Source of the DNA: Bacteroidota bacterium
Lineage (GTDB): Bacteria; Bacteroidota; Rhodothermia; JANXDC01
Direction: 5' to 3'
Assembly: GCA_025998875.1 (NCBI GenBank)
Contig: AP024675.1
Location: forward strand, 558,001 to 622,000
DNA: 64,000 bases
Shown: piece after piece, positions 9,391 to 18,080 of the stretch
Position numbering within the stretch: the first letter of the stretch is position 1
How the letters are laid out: each line of letters starts with the position of its first letter
Position numbers and translations under genes: made by a program
The notes under the pieces: generated by a model
Told to the model about the DNA's origin: nothing
The model's input: the letters and a program-made list of their open reading frames with translations, nothing else
Databases searched by the model: none

Positions 9391-10500
9391 TTATTGCGTC
9401 GAAACGGGTCGGGCGAGGTTGAGGATACGAACCGGATCGTTGGGATTGAGCCGCTCAAAGCCGGTCTTGATGAGGAGCTCTCCGGGCTGGAGTCCTCGCT
9501 GCACGACCACATTCCCCTCGTTTTCTGGACCCAGCTCGACAAGGCGCGCCTCGGCTCTGTAGGAGCCATCGGGCTGAGGAACGGCCACAAAGACCTGGAA
9601 CCCGTTCTCGGTCCGGTTGAGCACGGCCTTGGGGATGGCAAGCACCCGGGGCAGCCGCTCAAGCAACAGATGCAGCTCCGCCACCATCTCCGGCTTGATC
9701 AGCCCCCGTGGATTGCTCAGCTCCACCTCGATGGGCAGGGTGCGGTTCTGCCCGTCCAGGGCAGCGCCCACATAAGCGATGCGCCCCTGGAAGGTGCGGC
9801 CGGGCAGGACATCGAAGCGGAGCTCTACCGGCATGCCCGTTCGAATTCGCTCGGCCCACTGCTCCGGTACGCCGGCGACAACCCGGATGCGATCGATCTG
9901 TAGCAGGCGCACCACGGGCGCTCCGGGCGCGGCCATTTCGCCCTCGCGCACAAAGAGCCGCTCAACGACCCCGGACACGGGGGCGCGTATTACGGCTTTC
10001 TCCAACCGGGCCTCCAGGGTCTGGAGTTTGGAGAGCGCCGCGGCGTAGTTGTATCGGGCCTGCAGGTATTGCAGTTCGGTGCCTATGGAGTCCTCCTCCC
10101 ACAGGCGCCGCTGGCGTTCGTATGTCTCTCGGGCCAGCTCGTAGGCAGCCCGGGCCTCCTGCAAAGCGGCCCGCAGCAGGGTATCGTCGATCTTCATGAT
10201 CGGCTCCCCGGCCCGCACATACCTGCCCTTGTCGGCATACACCTGCGCTACCCTTCCCCCCTCCTCTGCGGCCAGCCGCAGGTCATGGTAGGCGGTGGCC
10301 GTGCCGACCAGCCGCAGGAGCACTTCGAAGGGCCCGGGCTCCAGGCGCACCACCTCGACGTTGATCGTTCGCGCCGAAACAGCCGATGCCGGGGAGGTGG
10401 AGGCCGGACTACCGGCACCGGCGGACTGCGAAGCGGGACGGCATCCGAGCATGAAGAGCACACCGCCCAGCAATGCCCCGAAAAGACGGTTCATGAACAT
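9391..10500 (-). CDS. RND efflux periplasmic adaptor lipoprotein (membrane fusion protein)
   Basis: This 369-residue protein has a lipoprotein signal (LFMLGC lipobox near residue 19, Cys retained), so it is probably anchored in a membrane and bridges pump and outer-membrane channel. The order is typical of HlyD/AcrA adaptors: a barrel-sandwich half (VAQVYADKGRYVRAGEPIMKID), a helical hairpin around residues 100-165 (coiled coil with ELARETYERQRRLWEEDS), the second lipoyl half (VIRAPVSGVVERLFVREGEM), and beta-barrel plus membrane-proximal domains. Two close starts, 10500 and 10494, are possible. It lies between the outer-membrane factor and the pump with gaps of 14 and 11 bases. Confidence 0.93.
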   Translation of the reverse strand: MFMNRLFGALLGGVLFMLGCRPASQSAGAGSPASTSPASAVSARTINVEVVRLEPGPFEVLLRLVGTATAYHDLRLAAEEGGRVAQVYADKGRYVRAGEPIMKIDDTLLRAALQEARAAYELARETYERQRRLWEEDSIGTELQYLQARYNYAAALSKLQTLEARLEKAVIRAPVSGVVERLFVREGEMAAPGAPVVRLLQIDRIRVVAGVPEQWAERIRTGMPVELRFDVLPGRTFQGRIAYVGAALDGQNRTLPIEVELSNPRGLIKPEMVAELHLLLERLPRVLAIPKAVLNRTENGFQVFVAVPQPDGSYRAEARLVELGPENEGNVVVQRGLQPGELLIKTGFERLNPNDPVRILNLARPVSTQ

Positions 10501-10514
10501 GATGATCGGCTCCT

Positions 10515-11888
10515 TTATCCGTTTTCCTCTACGTCCGGCACATACCCCATGGCTCGATCTAGGTCGGCGCGGGCCACAAGGGCGTCGTAGACAGCCTGCA
10601 GCCGGTTAACCTCGGCCTGCGTGAGCAGGAGCTCGGCATCCTGCAGCTCCAGCTGGCTACCCATTCCCTGCCGATAGCGCGCCCGGGCGATCTCATACCC
10701 CCGGCGCGCCTGCTCCACGGTTCGGTTCTGGGCCTCCAGGCGGGCCAGGGCCTCACGCAGGTTGCCGATGAGCGTGCGTAGCTCCGCCTTGGCCAGCTCT
10801 TCAAGCTGCTCCTGCTGCGCCAGGACCTGCTGGTACCCCACCCGGGCCTGCTCCACCCGGGCCAGGCGGCGGAACCCGGAGAAGATGGGCACCTGCAGCT
10901 GGATACCTATGGCCAGGCTGTTGACAAAGCGCTGTTGCGGATCCCCCATGCCGAAGAAACGAAACCGCTCCCCCTGCGCCTGCCCCTGCCAGCTGGCAAA
11001 AGCATACAGGCTCGGGTAAAAGCTGGCCCGCTCGGCGGCCACGCGCTGGGCCTCCAGCTGAGCCCGGATGCGGACCTGACGCAGGTCCGAGCGCCGCTCG
11101 CGGGCTACGGCGAAGGCCTCCTCCAGACTCGGAATCGGCCGCGTATCCGCATACACCAGCGCCCCACCGACCTCCAGAGGTGCAGCCACATCGATGCCAA
11201 TCTGCGCCTTGAGCGCGTTCTTGGCCGCCTCCACGGCGTTTTGCGCCCGGATGAGCTGAGGCCTGAGGTTGGCCAGCTGTACCTCCAGACGCAACACATC
11301 GTAGCTGGAGACCATACCCTGCGCCTCCAGCGCTCGCGCCTCCCGTAGAGCGGCTTCCGTGCGCTCTATGCTCTGCTCGATGAGCCGCACCTGCTCCTGG
11401 GCCAGCAAGACGCCATAAAAGGCCCGCTTGACGGCCGTCACCACCTCCAGCCTGGAACCCCGAAAGGCCTCTTCGGCGAAATCCTCATAAACGCGCGCCA
11501 CGCCGAGCCCGATGAAAACCTGCCCCTGAAAGAGCGCCTGGCGCACCGTGATCCCCGTACTCCAGGCATTCAGCGCCCCCACAGTGATGGGCCGCAGAGG
11601 ACGCTCTCCGTTCGGACCCGGTTCGGCAGTAAAATCCGGAAAGAAGAAAACAGGACGCTTCACGTTGTTGGTGTACTGGGCCTGGGCGGAAAACTCCGGG
11701 TACACGTTACCCCAGGACTCCCGCACCTGCTGCTGGGCACGCTCCCATTCCAGCTGTGCCACGCGAAGCTGTCGGTTCCGATCCAGCGCCAGGGCGATGG
11801 CCTCCTCCAGCCGAAGCGGCTTTCCGGGACCCTGCGCCCCTGCGAGCATCGGCCATAGCCCGATGAGCGAACACAAGATATGGCGCAT
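10515..11888 (-). CDS. TolC-family outer-membrane efflux protein
   Basis: The 457-residue protein has a Sec signal (MRHILCSLIGLWPMLAGAQG). The duplicated TolC/OEP pattern follows, starting with LRLEEAIALALDRNRQLRVAQ and repeating coiled-coil helices with beta segments in between. It would form the outer-membrane duct of the tripartite pump encoded downstream. It starts 21 bases after the tetR stop, so it is the first structural gene of the efflux operon. It is distinct from the second TolC-like gene at 24.9-26.2 kb. Confidence 0.93.
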   Translation of the reverse strand: MRHILCSLIGLWPMLAGAQGPGKPLRLEEAIALALDRNRQLRVAQLEWERAQQQVRESWGNVYPEFSAQAQYTNNVKRPVFFFPDFTAEPGPNGERPLRPITVGALNAWSTGITVRQALFQGQVFIGLGVARVYEDFAEEAFRGSRLEVVTAVKRAFYGVLLAQEQVRLIEQSIERTEAALREARALEAQGMVSSYDVLRLEVQLANLRPQLIRAQNAVEAAKNALKAQIGIDVAAPLEVGGALVYADTRPIPSLEEAFAVARERRSDLRQVRIRAQLEAQRVAAERASFYPSLYAFASWQGQAQGERFRFFGMGDPQQRFVNSLAIGIQLQVPIFSGFRRLARVEQARVGYQQVLAQQEQLEELAKAELRTLIGNLREALARLEAQNRTVEQARRGYEIARARYRQGMGSQLELQDAELLLTQAEVNRLQAVYDALVARADLDRAMGYVPDVEENG

Positions 11889-11909
11889 ACGTATGCTTCC
11901 TCTGGATTT

Positions 11910-12539
11910 CTACGTTCTGGGTAGCAAGCCCTCGAACAGGACCGATATGACGAAATCGGCCAGTTCCCCGGGGGGCGGGATGGGCTCCTCCTGACGGGCG
12001 GCTAGCATCATATAGTGATGCACGGCCCCCAGGATCATGTACACCACCCCGTCGGGCGATAAAGGCCGGATCTGACCCCGCTGGATTGCCTCCTCCAGCG
12101 GCCTGCGGAGTATCGCCACCAGCTGCTGATGCCTGTGCATCCAGTAGCGACCCTCCTCCCGCTGGGAAGCCTCCAACAACAGGCGTTGGCCCTCCTTGAT
12201 GAGGATGCGAAACAGGTCCAGGTTCTCCTGAAAGAGCTGAATGGATTGGAGCATGTACTGGCGATATTTTTCCTGCAGAGGCAACTGACCGACCATGGTG
12301 GCCTCGGCCAACCTCAGGGCCTTTTCGTAGACCTCATCAAGAATGCTGAAGAAAAGCTCCTGCTTGCTGGAGAAGTAGTTGTACACCGTACCCTTACCCA
12401 GTTGGGCGCGGTGGGCGATCTCCTCCAGCGTGGCACCCTCGTAGCCCCGCTCAGCGAAAATCTGCCGCGCGGCGGCCAGCAATTCGGCCCGTCGCTGCTG
12501 CTTCTCCCGCTCTCGGCGCGAAAGCTCGCTATCCCCCAT
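11910..12539 (-). CDS. TetR/AcrR-family transcriptional repressor
   Basis: From ATG 12539 the protein has 209 residues. The N-terminal helix-turn-helix (RAELLAAARQIFAERGYEGA, then LEEIAHRAQLGKGTVYNYFSSKQELF) is a clear TetR DNA-binding domain. The all-helical C-terminus would be the ligand and dimer domain. An in-frame ATG at 12560 is less likely because it lies inside the first operator palindrome. The gene heads the efflux operon, and two TGACCnnnnGGTCA palindromes lie directly upstream. This fits autoregulation and repression of the pump, relieved by a pump substrate or lipid-like ligand (inference). The same double operator lies in front of the 26.2 kb operon, which has no tetR of its own. 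Confidence 0.93.
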   Translation of the reverse strand: MGDSELSRREREKQQRRAELLAAARQIFAERGYEGATLEEIAHRAQLGKGTVYNYFSSKQELFFSILDEVYEKALRLAEATMVGQLPLQEKYRQYMLQSIQLFQENLDLFRILIKEGQRLLLEASQREEGRYWMHRHQQLVAILRRPLEEAIQRGQIRPLSPDGVVYMILGAVHHYMMLAARQEEPIPPPGELADFVISVLFEGLLPRT

Positions 12540-12559
12540 GCCTGTTCCCGCTACCAGCA

Positions 12560-12592
12560 TGACCAATGGGTCACTTTATGACCGACGGGTCA
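12560..12592. promoter_or_regulatory. Double TetR-type operator upstream of the efflux operon
   Basis: Two perfect 5-bp-arm palindromes of form TGACC-N4-GGTCA lie at 12560-12573 (centre AATG) and 12579-12592 (centre GACG). Their centres are exactly 19 bp apart. The 5-base spacer between them reads TAAAG on the minus strand. They sit 20-53 bases upstream of the tetR ATG. Two facing sites on nearly the same helix side are typical for TetR-family dimers binding in pairs. Confidence 0.8.
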
Positions 12593-12697
12593 TAAACATG
12601 GGATATCCGCTGCAAGTTCCCCGCGGCGCCTTTCCGGATCGAAGGTCGGGGGAACGGGTTAAACGTTTTCCAGAGAAGCGGTGTCTAATGGCGTGTG

Positions 12698-13291
12698 ATG
12701 AGCGAACAGGCGCCCGACAAAGCGCTCCAGCAGGCCGATGAGGCCTTACTCCTGGAGGCCTTTCGCAATGGCCATCGCGAGGACGCCTTCAGCGAGCTTG
12801 TGCGTCGATACCAGGAACGCATCTACCGGCTTATTCGTCGGATGGTGCGCGATCACGAGACGACCGATGACCTGGTTCAGGAGGTCTTCGTGCGAGTATG
12901 GGAAAGCCTGGATCGGTTTCGCGGCCAGGCGGGTCTGTATTCCTGGATCTACCGGATCGCGGTCAACACGACCATGAGCCATTTCCGTCGGGAGCGCCTT
13001 CGGCGCTGGATACGTCTGGAAGAGATATTCCCGGGCCCGACGGATCCCTCCAGCAACCCGGCCGAGGCGGTGGAACGGCAGGAGCGGGAAGCCCTCCTGG
13101 CACAGGCCCTGAAGCGACTCCCTCCGAAACAGCGGCTGGTCTTCAGCCTGCGCTATTTTGAGGAGCTTTCTTACGAGGAGATCGCCGCCTTACTCGATAC
13201 CAGCGTGGGGGCGTTGAAGGCCAACTACCACCATGCCGTGCGCAAACTGGCCCACTACCTGCCTGAAGAGATCCGGAGTCAGGAGCTATGA
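12698..13291 (+). CDS. ECF-type RNA polymerase sigma factor (cassette A)
   Basis: This 197-residue protein contains sigma region 2 (AFSELVRRYQERIYRLIRRM, then TTDDLVQEVFVRVWESLDRF and the WIYRIAVNT block) and region 4 (LKRLPPKQRLVFSLRYFEEL, then SYEEIAALLDTSVGALKANY). It lacks regions 1 and 3, as expected for the extracytoplasmic-function class. ATG 12698 is preferred over an overlapping GTG at 12695. Upstream, TTAAACGTTTT and TGTCTAAT near 12658-12690 could be a self-recognised ECF promoter (weak). It overlaps the next gene by ATGA, and the three-gene set resembles the cassette at 35.2-37.2 kb. Confidence 0.93.
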   Translation: MSEQAPDKALQQADEALLLEAFRNGHREDAFSELVRRYQERIYRLIRRMVRDHETTDDLVQEVFVRVWESLDRFRGQAGLYSWIYRIAVNTTMSHFRRERLRRWIRLEEIFPGPTDPSSNPAEAVERQEREALLAQALKRLPPKQRLVFSLRYFEELSYEEIAALLDTSVGALKANYHHAVRKLAHYLPEEIRSQEL

Positions 13292-13623
13292 GCTCTCCTT
13301 ACACCGTACCGGAAGGATACTTCGATACCCTGCCGGAGCGCATCCGGGCCCGGATTCGGGTTCATGAGCACCGGAAACGCCGGCGCCGCCGTGCGGGGGT
13401 GGCAGCCCTTGTGTTGACGATCCTGCTCATCGGCGGTATATGGTTGTGGCCCTCCCGGAACTCGAACCTCGCCTTTGAGGACATTTGGACGCTACAGCTT
13501 ATGCACACGGGCTACGATGCGGCCTTGCTGTGGATGGATCCCGCCTTCGGCGGAGAGGGGCTCGGAGAATACCCGAATCCGGAACCCCCGCCTGCGCTAC
13601 AGCTGGAATACGAACAACCGTAA
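13288..13623 (+). CDS. Small single-pass membrane protein, candidate anti-sigma factor
   Basis: The protein has 111 residues. A cytoplasmic N-terminus of ~35 residues begins SSPYTVPEGYFDTLPERI and ends in a strongly basic RKRRRRR run. One membrane segment follows (about 37-54, VAALVLTILLIGGIWLW), then an acidic outer tail. The VPEGYFDxLPERI start is a motif I associate with small Bacteroidota membrane proteins encoded after ECF sigma genes. It begins inside the stop of the sigma gene (ATGA). I infer that it holds the sigma factor at the membrane; no zinc-binding ASD motif (HxxxCxxC) is visible, so this is not the classic ZAS type. Confidence 0.6.
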   Translation: MSSPYTVPEGYFDTLPERIRARIRVHEHRKRRRRRAGVAALVLTILLIGGIWLWPSRNSNLAFEDIWTLQLMHTGYDAALLWMDPAFGGEGLGEYPNPEPPPALQLEYEQP

Positions 13624-13639
13624 AGGAGCACAAGATCCC

Positions 13640-14107
13640 ATGCGCCTGTGGATTGTCTTGAGCATGCTGTGCCTCTATGGCGTCTTCGCCCCCGATGGGG
13701 TCATGGGACAGGAGCTCGATTCCCTTCCCCCTACCCAGCGTCTGGAACAGATGCACCGTCGCTTTCTCATGAACCGTCTGGCCCTGCCGCCGGATCGCGC
13801 CCAGAGCTTCTGGGCGTTGTACCGCACCTACACGCGCGAACTCAACCGGCTCCGCCAAGAGCGCATTCGGCTCAACCGAGAGCTGCGCTATGAGCGGGAC
13901 TTCGGCACCGACGAGGCCCGCCTGGCCGAGCTCGCCCTAACGGTGGCCACCTTCGAGGCCCGTATCGCCGAGCTCAAACGCCGCTACTACCAGCAGTTCC
14001 GTGAACTCCTGGGCCCGCGTGGGCTGGCCGCTTTGGTCATCAGCGAGCAGGACTTCTTGCTGGAGCTGGACCGCATGCGCCGCGGATCTGAACGTCCTCG
14101 CTTCTGA
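13640..14107 (+). CDS. Secreted Spy/CpxP-like helical protein
   Basis: ATG 13640 is preceded by AAAGGAG and gives a signal peptide (MRLWIVLSMLCLYGVFAPDG, cleavage near MGQ). The mature part (155 residues in total) is helical and charged: LEQMHRRFLMNRLALPPDRA, then FWALYRTYTRELNRLRQERI. This is the shape of periplasmic Spy/CpxP or metal-resistance sensor proteins, though the LTXXQ repeat is only loosely present (LPPDRAQSFW). It follows the sigma and membrane genes by 16 bases and is probably in the same operon. An envelope stress sensing role is inferred from context. Confidence 0.6.
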   Translation: MRLWIVLSMLCLYGVFAPDGVMGQELDSLPPTQRLEQMHRRFLMNRLALPPDRAQSFWALYRTYTRELNRLRQERIRLNRELRYERDFGTDEARLAELALTVATFEARIAELKRRYYQQFRELLGPRGLAALVISEQDFLLELDRMRRGSERPRF

Positions 14108-14116
14108 GCATCCTGC

Positions 14117-14147
14117 TTGTCTGGCTGTCCCCGCTGCGTTAACTTTT
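14117..14147 (+). promoter_or_regulatory. Promoter of hemL
   Basis: TTG (14117-14119), a 20-base spacer and TAACTTTT (14140-14147) match the TTG-N19-21-TAnnTTtG pattern found at other genes here. The leader to the GTG start of hemL would be about 130 bases. It contains complementary patches (GTGCTC with GAGCAC, CTGCC with GGCAG), but I recognise no riboswitch in it. Confidence 0.55.
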
Positions 14148-14284
14148 CCGCCCTGCCGGGCCCGGGCGAACAGATCGGGGCCGTGCTCCAGGTGCCCATA
14201 CCCCCATCGACCCCCTTCTTCTGCCGGGGAAATGGGAACGGAAGAGCCTCACACCCCGTTCGGGCAGAGCACAGGGAGATTGTG

Positions 14285-15580
14285 GTGAGGTCCATCGCAC
14301 GCAGCGAAACGCTTTTTGCGCGCGCCCGGAATTGTATACCGGGCGGGGTCAATTCCCCTGTTCGCGCCTTCCGAGCTGTGGGAGGCACCCCGCGCTTCAT
14401 CGCCCGGGGAGAGGGTCCCTACCTGTATGATGTGGACGGCAATCGGTATATCGATTACGTGTGCTCCTGGGGGGCGCTGCTCTTCGGGCATGGCTTTTCA
14501 CCGGTTCGGGAGGCCCTGCTGGAGGCCATGGGACGGGGCATTTCCTATGGCGCGCCCACGGAGGCGGAAGTGGAGCTGGCCGAGCTCATCTGTCGGCTGG
14601 TGCCCTCGATAGAAAAGGTCCGCCTGGTCAACTCAGGCACCGAGGCCACCATGAGCGCCGTTCGCCTGGCGCGCGCCTGTACAGGCCGTCCCCACATCGT
14701 CAAGTTCGAGGGTTGCTACCACGGACATGCCGACAGCTTCCTCATCGGCGCTGGATCCGGGGCGCTCACCCTGGGCGTGCCCTCCAGCCCCGGGGTGACC
14801 CCGGGTGCGGCTCGGGACACCCTGCTGGCCCCGTATAACGATCTGGAGGCGGTGGAAGCCCTTTTTGCGGCCCACGGGGGACAGATTGCCGCCGTTATCG
14901 TCGAGCCCGTTGCGGGCAACATGGGTTGTGTGCTGCCCCGCCCCGGATTTCTGGAGGGGCTTCGGCGGCTCTGCGATCGGCATGGGGCCCTGCTGATCTT
15001 CGATGAGGTGATGACGGGCTTCCGGCTCGCCCCGGGAGGAGCCCAGGAGCGCTATGGGGTGATCCCGGATCTGACCACGCTGGGCAAAATCCTAGGCGGC
15101 GGCCTGCCCATCGGGGCCTACGGGGGACGGCGGGAGCTTATGGATCAGGTTGCTCCGGAAGGGCCCGTCTACCAGGCCGGCACGCTATCGGGAAACCCGC
15201 TGGCCGTGGCCGCCGGAAAGGCCATGCTGGGATCGATCCTGGCCGATCCGGGACTCTATGATCGCCTGGAAGAGCAAGCCGGCATGTTCGAGGCTGAGCT
15301 GCGGGCGCGCTTTGCCCGCTTCGGGGAGCCCGTCTGGATCAACCGCGCAGGATCCATGATGGGCATCTTCTTTAGCGCTGAGCCCGTCGTGGACTACCGC
15401 TCCGCCACCGGATCGGACACCCGGCGCTTTGCCCGCCTCTTCCACGCCCTGTTGCACGAGGGCGTCTATCTGCCTCCCTCGCCTTTCGAAGCCTTTTTCC
15501 TTTCGACCGCGCACACCGAAGCTGTCCTGGAAGCCACCCTTGAGGCTGTATCCCGGGCTCTAGAAGGCCAATCCGGATGA
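14285..15580 (+). CDS. hemL: Glutamate-1-semialdehyde 2,1-aminomutase
   Basis: HemL is the PLP enzyme that makes 5-aminolevulinate from glutamate-1-semialdehyde in the C5 route to haem and related tetrapyrroles. The protein shows [24 protein letters not shown] at its start, [17 protein letters not shown] (phosphate cup), HGHADSFL, and the lysine block [18 protein letters not shown] that carries the Schiff-base Lys. A GTG start at 14285 with an AGGGAG site upstream gives 431 residues, matching the family (~427). The open frame continues upstream without similarity, and no ATG is better placed. Confidence 0.95.
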   Translation: MRSIARSETLFARARNCIPGGVNSPVRAFRAVGGTPRFIARGEGPYLYDVDGNRYIDYVCSWGALLFGHGFSPVREALLEAMGRGISYGAPTEAEVELAELICRLVPSIEKVRLVNSGTEATMSAVRLARACTGRPHIVKFEGCYHGHADSFLIGAGSGALTLGVPSSPGVTPGAARDTLLAPYNDLEAVEALFAAHGGQIAAVIVEPVAGNMGCVLPRPGFLEGLRRLCDRHGALLIFDEVMTGFRLAPGGAQERYGVIPDLTTLGKILGGGLPIGAYGGRRELMDQVAPEGPVYQAGTLSGNPLAVAAGKAMLGSILADPGLYDRLEEQAGMFEAELRARFARFGEPVWINRAGSMMGIFFSAEPVVDYRSATGSDTRRFARLFHALLHEGVYLPPSPFEAFFLSTAHTEAVLEATLEAVSRALEGQSG

Positions 15581-15617
15581 AAATCTGGCGAAATCGCTCC
15601 TGGCCGGCCCCGGTGTC

Positions 15618-15647
15618 TTGTTAACGGATCTTTTTCTCCTATATTAA
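15618..15647 (+). promoter_or_regulatory. Promoter of the FAD monooxygenase gene
   Basis: TTG (15618-15620), a 19-base spacer and TATATTAA (15640-15647) fit the window's promoter pattern. This AT-rich patch stands out in the 94-base gap between hemL and the next gene, and it is followed by GGGGGAG, the ribosome site for ATG 15675. Confidence 0.65.
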
Positions 15648-15674
15648 CTGTAAGGCCACAGGGGGAGAACGGCC

Positions 15675-16880
15675 ATGGATCAGCAGATCGATGTACTCGT
15701 CGTCGGAGCCGGCCCGGTGGGGATGTGGACGGCGCTTCGGTTACGACAACTCGGAGTCCAGAAAATCCTCCCCATCGACCGCACCCACCGCATGCACCTG
15801 CACAGTTACGCCCTGGCCCTGCATGGCCGCACGCTCGAACTCCTGGAAAAGGCGGATCTGTTGCAGGAAGTGCTCGCCCGGGGCCACCGCATCGAACGCA
15901 TCGCCCTCTACGAGGGCGACCGCCTGCAGGCCGAACTGGACCTTACCGCCCTGCCCGGATCCCACCCCTATGTGCTCGTATTGCCCCAGAGCACCCTGGA
16001 GGCCATTTTCGAGCATCACCTGCGGGCCCATCACACCCCGGTTCGGTGGCAGGAGGAACTGCTGGAGGCGGAAATGGGCCCTCGCTCGGTACGCGCCCGC
16101 ATCGGAACCATCAGCCAGGGCATGCAGGGATATCCCATACTGGAGCTCGTCGAACACATCGGACACCTCCGGGACCTGGAGGCCCGGTTTGTTGTGGGCG
16201 CGGACGGATTGCATTCCCGCATGCGTCAGCTCCTGGAGATCGACTATCCGCTACTCGGAGAGCCCACCTATTGTACCTTCTTCGAATTCCACACCGCCGA
16301 ATCCCTGCCCGATGAGATGCGGCTACAGTTCGACGGCGCCCTCCGCAGTGCGCTCTGGCCCATAGGCCAGGGCCGTTACCGGTGGATATTTCAGATCGAG
16401 GCCGCTGAGGCCGATCGCCCCATCAGCTCAGAATGGTTCGATGAGCTGCTGCGCAGTCGGGCGCCCTGGTGGGCGGATGTGCCCCGGGAGGTCGTATGGA
16501 TGTCCAAGGCGTGCTTTGAGCCTCGTCTGGCAGAACGCTTCGGCTCAGGTCGATGCTGGCTCCTGGGGGATGCGGCACACCTGACCTGGCCCTTCGGGGT
16601 ACAGAGCATGAACCGGGGCATAGAAGAAGGGGAGGCGCTGGCCAGGGCCCTGCACGGGGTACTGCACGGGGGCGCCCCGGAAACGGCGCTGGAAATCTGG
16701 GCCGAGGAAGCTCGACGTTCCTGGGAGGCCCTGCTCGGCATCACGGCCCAACCCGAAGACGCGGGGGCCAGCGCCTGGATCTTGAGTCATCGATTCGAGT
16801 TGCTCTACAGCCTGCCGGCCACCGGAACAGATCTGGAGATGCTCCTGCACCAGGTGGGTCTGCGCTGGCGGGCATCCTGA
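15675..16880 (+). CDS. FAD-dependent monooxygenase (PheA/TfdB or UbiH-like)
   Basis: This 401-residue protein starts with the Rossmann dinucleotide motif VLVVGAGPVGMWTALRLRQLG. It has the mid-protein FVVGADGLHSRMRQLL (DG motif of group A flavin hydroxylases) and the C-terminal GD motif CWLLGDAAHLTWPFGVQSMN that contacts the FAD ribityl chain. Such enzymes hydroxylate or epoxidise aromatic or isoprenoid substrates with NAD(P)H and oxygen; the substrate cannot be named from this sequence. It has its own promoter and converges on the glycosyltransferase operon. The 15-base gap has only a weak hairpin (CCTGA...TCAGG). Confidence 0.88.
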   Translation: MDQQIDVLVVGAGPVGMWTALRLRQLGVQKILPIDRTHRMHLHSYALALHGRTLELLEKADLLQEVLARGHRIERIALYEGDRLQAELDLTALPGSHPYVLVLPQSTLEAIFEHHLRAHHTPVRWQEELLEAEMGPRSVRARIGTISQGMQGYPILELVEHIGHLRDLEARFVVGADGLHSRMRQLLEIDYPLLGEPTYCTFFEFHTAESLPDEMRLQFDGALRSALWPIGQGRYRWIFQIEAAEADRPISSEWFDELLRSRAPWWADVPREVVWMSKACFEPRLAERFGSGRCWLLGDAAHLTWPFGVQSMNRGIEEGEALARALHGVLHGGAPETALEIWAEEARRSWEALLGITAQPEDAGASAWILSHRFELLYSLPATGTDLEMLLHQVGLRWRAS

Positions 16881-16895
16881 GGGGGAACCGTCCCG

Positions 16896-18068
16896 TCAGG
16901 CGGATACGGATACCGAGGCGGACAGGCGGACCGCATCCTGATAATGCCCCAGCAGCTCCGCCATCACCCGTTCCCAGTCGAAGGTCTCTGCCCAGCGTCG
17001 GGCCTCCTGCCCCATCTGCCGTCGTAACGACTCATCGGAGATCAGCACCTCAAGATGGGCCACATACGTATCCACCTCGTAAGGCGGACAGAGGAAGCCC
17101 GTCTCCCCGTGGCGCACCAGGGAACGGCTTCCGGCTGCATCGGCGCAGACCACGGGAAGGCCACTTGCCATGGCCTCCAGGGTGACGTTTCCGAAGGTTT
17201 CCGTATCGGAGGGGAAGAAAAAGATATCGCTGGAAGCATACCCGGTGGCGAGTGCTTCCCCGCTCTGATGCCCCAGAAAACGGACAAAGGGCAGCGCGCG
17301 TTCCAGCTCTTCTCGCTCAGGACCGTCCCCAATGATCACCATGCGCACCCCCGGTCTGAGCTCCCGCAGGCGCTGGAAGACCTCCCGCAGCGTGGGCAGG
17401 TTCTTCTCCTGCACCAGACGGCTAACGAAGGTCACGATCTGGTCTTCCGGACCCGCGCCCACGGATCGACGCCAGGCCTCGGATCGACGGCCGGGATGAA
17501 AGAGCTGGGTATCCACGCCGCGCGCCCACCGGCGGATTTCCGTCTCCACCCCATGGGCGCGCAGCTCCTGTTCCATCTCCGGGGTGGGCACATAGACGTG
17601 CTGGCACTGGTTGTAAAACCAGGCGAAGTAGCGCCAGCTGGTGGCCTCTAATCCCTGCAGGTGGTAGTATTTGAGGTAACTAGCAAAATGGGTATGGTAA
17701 GAGGCCACGACCGGAATCCCGTGCTCCCGGCCATATCGCAGGGCCATCAGCCCCAGGAGGTCAGGGGTGGCCACGTGCAGGAGCGTAGGTCTAAAGGCGC
17801 GCAGCCTGCGCCAGAGCCGGGGAGAAAAGGGCAGAGAAAACCGATACTCGGCTCGTCCCGGAATGGGGACAGAAAAAACGGGGACCAGCTCGCCCTCCGG
17901 TTGCAGGGCGGCCCGAGGGGCAGCGGGACAGAAAACCAGAACGGGGATCCCCTTTCTGCGCAGAAATCGCACCATTCGGTTCAGCGTAAGCGCCACCCCG
18001 TCGGGGATGTAATGGTAATTGCCCGTGAAAAGGGCCACCCGCAACGGTTCGCAATCAGCGATGCTCAT
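16896..18068 (-). CDS. GT4-family glycosyltransferase, SqdX/MgtA-like
   Basis: This 390-residue GT-B enzyme begins LRVALFTGNYHYIPDGVALT, the acceptor-domain start typical of glycolipid mannosyl- or sulfoquinovosyl-transferases. The C-terminal donor domain has the family pattern SDTETFGNVTLEAMASGLPVV (EX7E motif). Such enzymes usually add a sugar from a nucleotide donor to a lipid at the inner face of the membrane. It lies 12 bases after the MMPL transporter gene and is the last gene of the eight-gene operon that starts at 26219. The acceptor and sugar are unknown; glycolipid assembly is inferred from the subfamily look and neighbours. Confidence 0.9.
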   Translation of the reverse strand: MSIADCEPLRVALFTGNYHYIPDGVALTLNRMVRFLRRKGIPVLVFCPAAPRAALQPEGELVPVFSVPIPGRAEYRFSLPFSPRLWRRLRAFRPTLLHVATPDLLGLMALRYGREHGIPVVASYHTHFASYLKYYHLQGLEATSWRYFAWFYNQCQHVYVPTPEMEQELRAHGVETEIRRWARGVDTQLFHPGRRSEAWRRSVGAGPEDQIVTFVSRLVQEKNLPTLREVFQRLRELRPGVRMVIIGDGPEREELERALPFVRFLGHQSGEALATGYASSDIFFFPSDTETFGNVTLEAMASGLPVVCADAAGSRSLVRHGETGFLCPPYEVDTYVAHLEVLISDESLRRQMGQEARRWAETFDWERVMAELLGHYQDAVRLSASVSVSA

Positions 18069-18080
18069 ACATCCAGTAAG

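Noticed and set aside
12658-12690. ECF self-promoter upstream of sigma cassette A
   Set aside because: TTAAACGTTTT and TGTCTAAT look suggestive, but the same pair is not found before the second ECF sigma gene, so I mention it only in the gene entry.
14148-14284. hemL leader considered as a riboswitch
   Set aside because: There are complementary patches, but I could not find the conserved core of a cobalamin or other known riboswitch, and no terminator or masked ribosome site is clear.
16881-16895. Terminator between the convergent FAD monooxygenase and GT4 genes
   Set aside because: The hairpin (CCTGA...TCAGG) has only five outer pairs and no T run on either strand.
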